DNA of 14,632 nt, taken from Pseudomonadota bacterium (lineage in GTDB: Bacteria; Pseudomonadota; Alphaproteobacteria; Rhizobiales; Rhizobiaceae). The stretch is from positions 1 to 14,632 of the forward strand of contig JAEWOP010000271.1 of the NCBI GenBank assembly GCA_023399635.1, read 5' to 3'. Position numbers and translations under genes: made by a program. A model generated the notes under the pieces. That model was not told the origin of the DNA. It ran no database searches and saw only the letters and a list, made by a program, of their open reading frames with translations. Below are positions 6,423 through 13,039 of the stretch, piece after piece. Within the stretch, counting starts at the first letter, position 1, and each line of letters starts with the position of its first letter.

Positions 6423-6448
6423 GGAACCAAACAGAAGAGCGAGCCGTT
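6423..6448 (+). promoter_or_regulatory. EcfG-type promoter for the first ku gene
   Basis: GGAAC (6423-6427), 17 bases, CGTT (6445-6448): exact consensus. The -10 ends 27 bases before the chosen ATG (6476) and 12 bases before the in-frame ATG at 6461. Confidence 0.8.
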
Positions 6449-6475
6449 TCGGCGGGATTGATGGAGGCTGGCATC

Positions 6476-7279
6476 ATGGCACCGCGCGCGTTCTGGAAAG
6501 GCTATCTGAAACTATCGCTGGTGACCTGCAGGGTGAGCATGACCCCCGCAGTCTCCGAAAGCGGCAAAGTCCGCTTCCACAATCTCAACCGCGAAACGCA
6601 GGCACGTGTGCTCAGCCAGTATGTCGATGCCGAAACTGGGGAGACGGTTGATGACGAGGATCAAGTCAAGGGGTACGAGAAAGGCGAAGGGGACTACGTT
6701 CTCTTGGAAGATGACGAGATTGAGAATGTGGGGCTTGAGAGCACCCGCACCATAGATATCGACACTTTTGTCCCCCTCGAGTCGATTGCCTGGGTCTGGT
6801 ATGACCGACCGCATTACCTTGCGCCGGACGACGAAGTCAGCGCCGAAGCGTTTGCCGTTATTCGCGAAGCGATGGCGCAGACTGGTACAGCCGGGATAGC
6901 CCGGCTTGTGATGTACCGCCGTGAGCGCGCCGTGCTGCTGTCGCCGAAGGACAAGGGCATCGTCGTCTGGACGTTGCGGTATGGTGATGAGGTGCGCGAT
7001 GCAAAGGATTATTTCGGCACGGTCGGCAACGAAAAGCCGACGAGCCAGCACCTCACGATGATGAAAAAGCTGATCGAAGAGCGGACCCAGGAATGGAAGC
7101 CGTCGATGGCAGACGATCCTGTTCAGGACCGTCTGCTCGACATCATCGCCGAGCGGAAGAAGGGCAAGAAGGTCAAGAAACGGGCGGAGCCAAAGGTTGA
7201 AGAACCCAGCAATGTCATCGACATCATGAGCGCCCTGAAGAAAAGCTTGGCAGCCGAGAAGAAGTCGTCACGCAAATAG
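6476..7279 (+). CDS. ku: Ku protein of bacterial NHEJ (paralogue 1)
   Basis: Bacterial Ku forms a ring on double-strand DNA ends and recruits LigD for end joining. The 267-residue product starts MAPRAFWKGYLKLSLVTC, the standard N-terminus. It continues with the Ku beta-barrel signatures FHNLNRETQARV, EDQVKGYEKGEGDYVLLEDDEI and DRPHYLAPDD. The last 50 residues are a Lys-rich tail (KKGKKVKKRAEPK) ending in a short conserved-looking segment NVIDIMSALKKSL, where bacterial Ku contacts DNA and LigD. The ATG at 6476 is chosen because GGAGG is about 9 bases upstream; an in-frame ATG at 6461 would add five residues. The frame open to 6197 is not coding. It converges on ligD with a 12-base gap and no visible terminator. 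Confidence 0.96.
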   Translation: MAPRAFWKGYLKLSLVTCRVSMTPAVSESGKVRFHNLNRETQARVLSQYVDAETGETVDDEDQVKGYEKGEGDYVLLEDDEIENVGLESTRTIDIDTFVPLESIAWVWYDRPHYLAPDDEVSAEAFAVIREAMAQTGTAGIARLVMYRRERAVLLSPKDKGIVVWTLRYGDEVRDAKDYFGTVGNEKPTSQHLTMMKKLIEERTQEWKPSMADDPVQDRLLDIIAERKKGKKVKKRAEPKVEEPSNVIDIMSALKKSLAAEKKSSRK

Positions 7280-7291
7280 CGACGTCGCCTT

Positions 7292-9829
7292 CTATAATCT
7301 CGTCTTCTTGCCCGCTTTAAATTTGATCACGGCCGCAGCGCTGCGGAAGCCATCCCATGGATCGCTATCAAGCTGCTCTAGCCGCGCAATAGCGTTGCCA
7401 ACGTTGAAGTATGCGGGGCCGATGCCGTTGTTGAGCTCTTCCCAAGCGATTGGCATCGACACAGGAGCCCCCGGCCGCGCCCGTGTAGAATAAGGTGCGA
7501 CTGCCGTCGCACCGCGTCCGTTGCGCAGGTAGTCGATCAAGATCTTTCCCTTCCGCTTCGATTTCGTAATCGTCGATACATAGCGGTCGGGGCTGTCGCT
7601 GGCCATGCTGTCGGCAAGCGCCTTCATCGCCGCTTTGACATCCGGCCATTCCGCCTTTGGCGTTACGGGCGCCACGACGTGAAGGCCCTTGCCGCCCGAA
7701 GTCTTCACGAAGCCAACCAGTCCCATTGCGTCATAACGCTCGCGAACCTCATGGGCTGCGGCAATCACATCTTCCCACGTCGTTCCGTCACCCGGATCCA
7801 GGTCGATGTTGACCATGTCGGGCTTTTCCCAGTCGGCGACTGTGGAGCCCCAAGGATGGATCTCCAAGGTGCCGCCCTGTACGAGACCAAGCAACCCCTC
7901 GAGGTCGCGTATGATGATGTCTTCTTCGTCTGGACTGGCGGGGTCTTTCGCAGTCAGGATTTTCTTGTTCATTCCCTTCCAGGCGTGCTTCTGAAAGAAC
8001 AGCTGCTTGGCGATGCCGTCTGGACCGCGCACGAGGGAGAGGGGGCGGTTCACGATGAACGGCGCCATCCATCGCCAGACTTGGACATAATAGTCCGCCA
8101 ATCCGGCTTTCGTTACGCCTGCGTCAGGCCAATAAACCCTGTCCGGGTGAGTCAATGTGACTGTCCGACGAGCCGGCTCTTCCAGATGCTCGGCCAAAGT
8201 CTTCATGGGACCGCCTTCGCGAACTACATCCGTAGGCCGCTTGTCTTCCCGCAGCCCTCTGAAGGCGGCGTGGCGGATATGGGCGTCAGCAGTCCATCCG
8301 CGGAATTCGACCTCGGCGACCATCTCCGGCTTCAGGAACACCACATCCTTCTTCTCGACCCCAGTGAGCTTCTCGTCGAACGGGCTCTTCTGTGAACGAA
8401 GCTGCGAAAGATCCCGAAAAAGCGACTGCGCCGTCTTGCTGCTATACCCGGTGCCAACCCGGCCTGCGTGCCTCAGCTTGCCCTCCTCGTAATACCCCAT
8501 CACGAGCGAGCCGATCGCTGTGTTGGAGACGGAAGAGGGGACGTATCCTGCTACAACAAACTCCTGGCGGGAGGAGCATTTCGACTTGACCCAATCGCGC
8601 CCCCTGCCACTGCGATAGGGTGCATCGGAAATCTTCGAGATGATGCCCTCCAGACTGAGACGGCACGCGTGCTTGAGCACCAGCCCTCCTTCGTCATCGA
8701 AGTGTTCGCTATACCGGAGTTTCTCGCCGCTGCCGGTGATCAGTCCCTCAAGCGCCAATTTGCGCTCGATCAGGGGCGCTTCTAAAAGGCTGGTGCCGTC
8801 CAGATAGAGGAGATCGAAGGCAAAGAAGACGAACCGGTCGCTGCGGCCATCGCTCAGGTCTTGCTGAAGCAACGAGAAGTCACTCGCGCCAGCCCCCCCA
8901 TTGACGACAAGTTCACCATCAATGATGGCTTGACGCGCAGGGAGGTTTTGCAGCGCGTCGACAACGTCCGCTCCGAACTTGGCCGTCCAGTCCAAACCGG
9001 TGCGTGTCAGAAGCTTCACCTTGCCGCCGTCCAGTCTTGCCTGGAGACGATAGCCATCGAGCTTGATCTCGTGCAGCCATCGTTTGCCAGTCGGCGCAGC
9101 TTTGACCAGCGTTGCAAGCTGTGGCTCTACAAAGTCCGGCAGTGGCGCCTGCTTGCTGCCCTTGATCTTCTTGACTTGTCCTGGAGAAGGGCCGTTCGAC
9201 TCCTGATCGGTCGGCGCAGCGGCTGCCTTGTCCGCAGACGGTTTCGTCTTTGGCTTTGGTGGCTTCTTGCCCTGCAACTCTTCGATCAACCGTCCGGATT
9301 TCACGGACTGCGGCAACTCCTCCAAGATATCGATATCGGTTTCGCTTCGAGCGAATTCATCCTCTCCTTTGATGAGGAGCCAGTTCTCTCGCTTTTCGCC
9401 CCGACGGTCTGCCATGCGGACCAGATGCCAGCGGCCTGCCAGCTTCTCACCCTTCAGCTCGAATTCCATGTGGCCTTTGGCATAGCCCTTATGGGGGTCG
9501 CCTATGGGGTTCCAGATGCCGCGGTCCCACAAAAGGACAGCACCTGCTCCGTAATTTCCCTGCGGGATCGTCCCTTCGAATCCGCCATAATCCAGAGGGT
9601 GGTCTTCCACATGAACGGCGAGACGCTTCTCGCCCGGCATCAAGCTGGGACCCCGCGTCACGGCCCAACTCTTCAGTACGCCGTCCAGTTCGAGTCGGAA
9701 GTCGTAATGCAGGCGGCGCGCGGCGTGCTTTTGAATGACAAAGCTGTTGCCGCCTTCTTTTGCTTTCTTCCCCTTTGGCTCGGGAGAAACTTCGAAGTTG
9801 CGCTTCTCGTTGTAGGTCTCCAGCGCCAT
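7292..9829 (-). CDS. ligD: Multidomain ATP-dependent DNA ligase LigD
   Basis: LigD is the end-processing and sealing enzyme of bacterial NHEJ. The 845 residues show the order phosphoesterase, ligase, polymerase, as in the Pseudomonas enzyme. The 3'-phosphoesterase (about 10-170) has KHAARRLHYDFRLELDG with His35, His41 and Asp43, plus His77 in DHPLDYGGFEG. A Lys/Pro-rich linker spans about 185-228. The ligase (about 230-545) has the nucleotidyl lysine Lys256 in EIKLDGYR, Glu306, FAFDLLYLDG, LEGIISK (Lys399) and DWVKSKC. The polymerase/primase domain (about 555-825) has the metal Asp pair in NIDLDPGD (676, 678) and Asp766 in LIDYLRNG. All catalytic residues are intact. The start ATG follows the ku stop by two bases, so the two are translationally coupled under the ku promoter. 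Confidence 0.97.
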   Translation of the reverse strand: MALETYNEKRNFEVSPEPKGKKAKEGGNSFVIQKHAARRLHYDFRLELDGVLKSWAVTRGPSLMPGEKRLAVHVEDHPLDYGGFEGTIPQGNYGAGAVLLWDRGIWNPIGDPHKGYAKGHMEFELKGEKLAGRWHLVRMADRRGEKRENWLLIKGEDEFARSETDIDILEELPQSVKSGRLIEELQGKKPPKPKTKPSADKAAAAPTDQESNGPSPGQVKKIKGSKQAPLPDFVEPQLATLVKAAPTGKRWLHEIKLDGYRLQARLDGGKVKLLTRTGLDWTAKFGADVVDALQNLPARQAIIDGELVVNGGAGASDFSLLQQDLSDGRSDRFVFFAFDLLYLDGTSLLEAPLIERKLALEGLITGSGEKLRYSEHFDDEGGLVLKHACRLSLEGIISKISDAPYRSGRGRDWVKSKCSSRQEFVVAGYVPSSVSNTAIGSLVMGYYEEGKLRHAGRVGTGYSSKTAQSLFRDLSQLRSQKSPFDEKLTGVEKKDVVFLKPEMVAEVEFRGWTADAHIRHAAFRGLREDKRPTDVVREGGPMKTLAEHLEEPARRTVTLTHPDRVYWPDAGVTKAGLADYYVQVWRWMAPFIVNRPLSLVRGPDGIAKQLFFQKHAWKGMNKKILTAKDPASPDEEDIIIRDLEGLLGLVQGGTLEIHPWGSTVADWEKPDMVNIDLDPGDGTTWEDVIAAAHEVRERYDAMGLVGFVKTSGGKGLHVVAPVTPKAEWPDVKAAMKALADSMASDSPDRYVSTITKSKRKGKILIDYLRNGRGATAVAPYSTRARPGAPVSMPIAWEELNNGIGPAYFNVGNAIARLEQLDSDPWDGFRSAAAVIKFKAGKKTRL

Positions 9830-9831
9830 CG

Positions 9832-10701
9832 TCAGCCGGCCTTTCTCTGGGGCGCAGTGGTCTTGGGTTTGGACGCCGGTTTCTTAGATTTTGCAGTCTT
9901 TTTCGCGGTCGTGGTCTTCTTGGCATTCGAGGCGCCGGCACTCTGGCGTAGCGCGTCGAGAAGGTTGGAAACCTTCTTTTCCTTCGGCTTGGGTCGCTCT
10001 GGTAGTTTGCGACCCTCGATCTTGGCGCGGATGAGCTCCGCTAGCGCTGTCTCATACCGATCGTCGAATTCAGTGGGGTCAAAGGTGCCGCGCTTGGTGC
10101 CGATGATATGTTCGGCCAGATCGAGCATCTCCCCCTCAATTTTGAACTCGGGAATGTCGGAAAAGATCTCATGTGCCGGTCGCACCTCGTGATCGTAGTT
10201 CAGCGTGCTAGCGATCAGGCCATGTTCGCTGGGCCTTATCAAAAGTGTCCGCAGCCGGCGAAATAGAACGGTCCGCGCCAGCGCAGCCACGCTTTTCTGC
10301 TCCAACCCCTTGCGGATCAGGTTGAAGACCTCGGCCGAGGCTTTGTCGACGGGCGCAAGATAATAGGGACGATCGAGAAAGATGGTGTCCACTTCTGCGC
10401 AAGAAATGAACGTCTCCATCTCGAGCGTCTTGTCGCTTTGTGGAACAGCGGCCTTCACTTCATCCGGTTCGAGAACGACGTACTCGCCGCTTGCGACCTC
10501 GTAGCCTTTGACGATGTCGTCCTTGTCGACCTCATGCCCCGTATCTGCGTCGACCATCTGCCGCTGAACCCGATGGCCGGTCTCGCGGTTGATAATGTGG
10601 AAGCTGACGCGATCCGAGGTGGACGCAGCTGTGTAGAGCGCCACCTGGCAACTCAGTTCACCAACCTTGAGATAGCCCTTCCAGTTTGCACGCGGTGCCA
10701 C
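9832..10701 (-). CDS. ku: Ku protein of bacterial NHEJ (paralogue 2), upstream of ligD
   Basis: A second Ku, 289 residues from the chosen start. It has APRANWKGYLKVGELSCQVALY at the N-terminus, then the core segments FHIINRETGHRV, DIVKGYEVASGEYVVLEPDEV and DRPYYLAPVDKASAEVF. The C-terminal tail of about 40 residues is extremely Lys/Ala/Thr/Pro-rich (KKTTTAKKTAKSKKPASKPK), longer and more basic than in paralogue 1. It follows a short VSNLLDALRQSAG that mirrors the NVIDIMSALKKSL of the other Ku. I prefer GTG at 10701 because it gives the family N-terminus and GGAG lies 9 bases upstream; the in-frame ATG at 10716 (five more residues) is the alternative. Its TGA overlaps the ligD ribosome region (TGA-CG-ATG), so ku and ligD form one operon. 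Confidence 0.95.
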   Translation of the reverse strand: MAPRANWKGYLKVGELSCQVALYTAASTSDRVSFHIINRETGHRVQRQMVDADTGHEVDKDDIVKGYEVASGEYVVLEPDEVKAAVPQSDKTLEMETFISCAEVDTIFLDRPYYLAPVDKASAEVFNLIRKGLEQKSVAALARTVLFRRLRTLLIRPSEHGLIASTLNYDHEVRPAHEIFSDIPEFKIEGEMLDLAEHIIGTKRGTFDPTEFDDRYETALAELIRAKIEGRKLPERPKPKEKKVSNLLDALRQSAGASNAKKTTTAKKTAKSKKPASKPKTTAPQRKAG

Positions 10702-10728
10702 GACACAGAACTCCATGAAATCCCTATC

Positions 10729-10754
10729 AACAGGGCCCGCGGGAACTTTGTTCC
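10729..10754 (-). promoter_or_regulatory. EcfG-like promoter (TGTT variant) for the ku-ligD operon
   Basis: On the minus strand GGAAC (10754-10750), 17 bases, TGTT (10732-10729). The -10 is 12 bases before ATG 10716 and 27 before GTG 10701, the same distances as at paralogue 1. Its -35 sits in the palindrome GGAACTTTGTTCC (10742-10754), shared with a plus-strand site. Confidence 0.65.
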
Positions 10755-10766
10755 GTAGCTCCCGTT
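10742..10766 (+). promoter_or_regulatory. Distal EcfG-type promoter for the sigma factor gene
   Basis: GGAAC (10742-10746), 16 bases, CGTT (10763-10766): exact consensus. It would give a leader of about 100 bases before the sigma factor GTG and interleaves with the opposite ku-ligD promoter. Confidence 0.6.
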
Positions 10767-10804
10767 GGAGCCTGACTTAACGTGAACAAGCTCATTATCT
10801 TAGC

Positions 10805-10830
10805 GGAACCAAAGACGTGAAGCGTGCGTT
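10805..10830 (+). promoter_or_regulatory. Proximal EcfG-type promoter for the sigma factor gene
   Basis: GGAAC (10805-10809), 17 bases, CGTT (10827-10830): exact consensus. The -10 ends 42 bases before the GTG start. Confidence 0.8.
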
Positions 10831-10872
10831 TGCCACCGTCATTCCCGCCACGACTTGGAGAGGTAGGCAACG

Positions 10873-11379
10873 GTGTCTGAATCACAGTTGAATCGTGATC
10901 CTGCACGTGCAGACATAGTGAAGCTCATTCCTGCCCTTCGCGCGTTTGCCCGAACATTTTGCAGAAATCCGACGGACGCTGACGACCTTGTTCAAGAGAC
11001 CTTGATGAAGGCGCTGGCCAATCTCGACAAGTTCGAGCCGGGCACGAAGCTCAAATCCTGGCTGTTCACGATCATGCGCAACACGTTCTATACGCGTTCG
11101 AAGGTTCTCGGCAGAGAAGCGCCAGGTGTTGAGGAAGCGGTTTCTGGTGATACGCCTATGCCGGCGACACAGGAGATGAGCGCGCGCGCAAAGGAAGTTC
11201 AGCGCGCTCTGCAGAAGCTACCGCCACACTATCGGGAAGTGCTAACGCTCGTCGCGATACTGGGCGAAAGCTACGAGGCAGCGGCAGAGATCTGTGATTG
11301 CGCGGTCGGCACCGTCAAAAGCCGTCTCAACAGAGCGCGTCATCAGATTTTGCAGGAACTTGGGGAAGATGCCGCTTGA
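10873..11379 (+). CDS. ECF sigma factor, EcfG-like
   Basis: A 168-residue extracytoplasmic-function sigma factor that directs RNA polymerase. Region 2 spans about residues 16-75 (LIPALRAFARTFC, DADDLVQETLMKAL, KSWLFTIMRNTFYT). Region 4 is at about 108-160 (ALQKLPPHYREVLTLVAILGESYEAAAEICDCAVGTVKSRLNRAR), with the helix-turn-helix that reads the -35. The wording DKFEPGT-LKSWLFTIMRNTFY and the absence of region 3 or a C-terminal extension place it near the EcfG/RpoE2 group that drives the general stress response of Alphaproteobacteria. No phyR gene or classical nepR lies next to it. The start is GTG, with GGAGAGG about 9 bases upstream. Two exact EcfG-type promoters precede it, so it is likely self-activated or controlled by another EcfG paralogue. 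Confidence 0.93.
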   Translation: MSESQLNRDPARADIVKLIPALRAFARTFCRNPTDADDLVQETLMKALANLDKFEPGTKLKSWLFTIMRNTFYTRSKVLGREAPGVEEAVSGDTPMPATQEMSARAKEVQRALQKLPPHYREVLTLVAILGESYEAAAEICDCAVGTVKSRLNRARHQILQELGEDAA

Positions 11380-11492
11380 GTTAAAGCGGGCGGAGCGACG
11401 TCGGTAGATGACTATCTTTGCGGACCTCTTGTGACGCGGGCGAACCTCTCGGCGCCGGGGAATTGAGCAGAGCTCGTCAGCGGCTCCGCTTG

Positions 11493-12215
11493 TCAAACGG
11501 CCTGATCCAGCTCAGGATAATGGCGGAAGATGCCGGATTCGTTGAAGGCAAGCCGCCGCTCCGATCTGAGGTAAGCCTCTAGCCGCGGCCTCCGCGCCAC
11601 ACGTGAGTGCAGTTCCACGAGATGCGGTATATCAGGCTCGAAAGCGGCCATCGCTTTGGGAAAGGCATAACGGAGGCCTTCGACACTCTGAAACAGCGAT
11701 AGATCGACGTAGCTCGTAGTGCTGCCGATTGCATAGGCCGCCCCTTCTGGATTGGCTTTCAGGATCTTTTCGAAATAGCCCATGAACTTTGGCATCCTTG
11801 AGTTTAGGAAGGCGCGGCTGCGCGCTTTCGCCTCTGTCGCCTGTTCCTCATAGTAGTCGTCAACTCCGAGCGGGTGATGGGTGTCGTGGATCTCGGTGAC
11901 GAAGTCAGTGATGGTCAGTTGCAGGCCGTGTGCGAACCGCCGGGTCATTTCGTCCGGAGGGCACAGCCCCAGTGTCGGGCCAAGATAGTCGAGGATGTTG
12001 GCGACATGGGAGACGACGAGGTCGCCATCCCGCAGGAAAGGCGGTGCGAAAGGAATGTCGCTTCTGCTACGCCCCTCTAGTAAATCCATCATCCGCGCAG
12101 TTCCACCTGATGTGCGTGCAACATCCTCGTAGGCTGCGCCCGCGTCCTCCAAAGCGAGGCGGACGAATTCGCCACGTCCCTGGATGCCGTCCCAGTAGTA
12201 GAGTTCGTATGCCAC
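11493..12215 (-). CDS. Glutathione S-transferase family protein
   Basis: A 240-residue cytoplasmic GST. Residues 1-80 form the thioredoxin-like domain: AYELYYWDGIQGRGEFVRLALEDAGAAYEDV, with a Tyr available for glutathione activation, and DLVVSHVANILDYLG at the position of the glutathione-binding Ser motif. The helical C-terminal domain follows, with YAIGSTTSYVDLSLFQ carrying the Asp that usually caps a helix. The substrate is unknown. GTG 12215 is preferred: it directly begins the conserved domain and has GGGAGGGG 5 bases upstream. The in-frame ATG at 12230 would place that sequence inside the coding region. It follows the udgX-like gene by 18 bases (3 with the ATG), with no terminator, so they are probably co-transcribed. 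Confidence 0.9.
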   Translation of the reverse strand: MAYELYYWDGIQGRGEFVRLALEDAGAAYEDVARTSGGTARMMDLLEGRSRSDIPFAPPFLRDGDLVVSHVANILDYLGPTLGLCPPDEMTRRFAHGLQLTITDFVTEIHDTHHPLGVDDYYEEQATEAKARSRAFLNSRMPKFMGYFEKILKANPEGAAYAIGSTTSYVDLSLFQSVEGLRYAFPKAMAAFEPDIPHLVELHSRVARRPRLEAYLRSERRLAFNESGIFRHYPELDQAV

Positions 12216-12233
12216 CGACGCCCCTCCCATGGA

Positions 12234-12869
12234 TCAAGTCATGTATCTGGTGATCGTCCGGAGATCGTCAACGAAGCGAGCACGCTCCAGCGCGGCTCCA
12301 GGCTGATCCGAGATTCGCAAGAGCGCTGACGGATGAATGGTCACCAAGACGGGCAGTCCCGCATCGCTCGAGAAGATTTGGCCACGATCGCGCGTGACCT
12401 TTACGCTCTTCCCGAGCAGCGAGTACGCAGCCGTGGCTCCCAGGGCGACTGCCAGCTTCGGTTGGATCAGGTGCATCTCCGTGGCCAGCCACCAAGCACA
12501 GGCCTTTACCTCTCCGATGTTCGGCTTCGCGTGGATACGCCGCTTCCCACGCGGCGAAAACTTGAAGTGCTTGACGGCATTGGTAACGTAGCATCTTGAA
12601 CGATCCACATGAGCCTCTTCAAGCGAACGGTCCAGCAATTGGCCCGCGGGCCCGACAAATGGCCGAGCTGCGAGATCCTCCTTGTCTCCGGGCTGCTCGC
12701 CGACAATGACGACATCTGCCCTTGAAGGTCCTTCTCCAAAGACAAGATAGGTGGCGTCCTTGAAGAGATCGCATCGCGTGCAACCTGCGGCGTTATCCCT
12801 TGCCTGCTCAAGCGTTTCCACGCCTTCGCCAGGCACATCAAAGGCAGGGCCATGGGTGGATGTAGACAT
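12234..12869 (-). CDS. UdgX-type uracil-DNA-binding protein (UDG superfamily)
   Basis: A 211-residue member of the uracil-DNA glycosylase superfamily, close to family 4 and best read as UdgX. It has VGEQPGDKEDLA (residues 56-67), the UdgX-specific insertion GKRRIHAKP (108-116) and the C-terminal HPSALLR (179-185). In characterised UdgX the His of KRRIH (His113 here) bonds covalently to the deoxyribose after uracil release and traps the protein on DNA. Cys30 and Cys33 (CTRC) and Cys124 fit an iron-sulfur cluster; the third family-4 Cys position appears to be His101 in NAVKHFKF. The ATG at 12869 has AAGGGA about 9 bases upstream; a GTG at 12902 is an alternative but lies on the candidate promoter. 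First gene of a likely operon with the GST. Confidence 0.92.
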   Translation of the reverse strand: MSTSTHGPAFDVPGEGVETLEQARDNAAGCTRCDLFKDATYLVFGEGPSRADVVIVGEQPGDKEDLAARPFVGPAGQLLDRSLEEAHVDRSRCYVTNAVKHFKFSPRGKRRIHAKPNIGEVKACAWWLATEMHLIQPKLAVALGATAAYSLLGKSVKVTRDRGQIFSSDAGLPVLVTIHPSALLRISDQPGAALERARFVDDLRTITRYMT

Positions 12870-12893
12870 GGAGGGCGGTCCCTTTTCTGGCGC

Positions 12894-12919
12894 AACCTCC
12901 ACCAGGCACGGTTGGTTCC
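12894..12919 (-). promoter_or_regulatory. Weak EcfG-like promoter candidate for the udgX-GST operon
   Basis: On the minus strand GGAAC (12919-12915), 17 bases, GGTT (12897-12894). The -35 is exact and the -10 keeps GTT. It is about 24 bases before the ATG at 12869, a position like the better sites. Confidence 0.4.
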
Positions 12920-12956
12920 TAAGCTTCTAAAGCAAGCCCGGATTCTCGACTAAACT

Positions 12957-12981
12957 GGAACTTTCGTATTTTCGCCACGTT
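12957..12981 (+). promoter_or_regulatory. EcfG-type promoter for the PQQ dehydrogenase gene
   Basis: GGAAC (12957-12961), 16 bases, CGTT (12978-12981): exact consensus, 58 bases before the ATG at 13040. Confidence 0.75.
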
Positions 12982-13039
12982 CAGGAAACGGGGTGCATGG
13001 GCGACCTGCGCCAAATTGTAGTCGGACAGGGTTTCAGAA

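Noticed and set aside
6197..6475. N-terminal extension of the first ku open frame
   Set aside because: The extra 93 codons cover the divergent promoters and the opposite small gene; Ku proteins start at the MAPRA segment.
8861..10192. 443-codon open frame on the plus strand, antisense to ligD and ku
   Set aside because: It is read through two well-supported genes, crosses their junction, and has the composition of an antisense frame with no domain or start signal.
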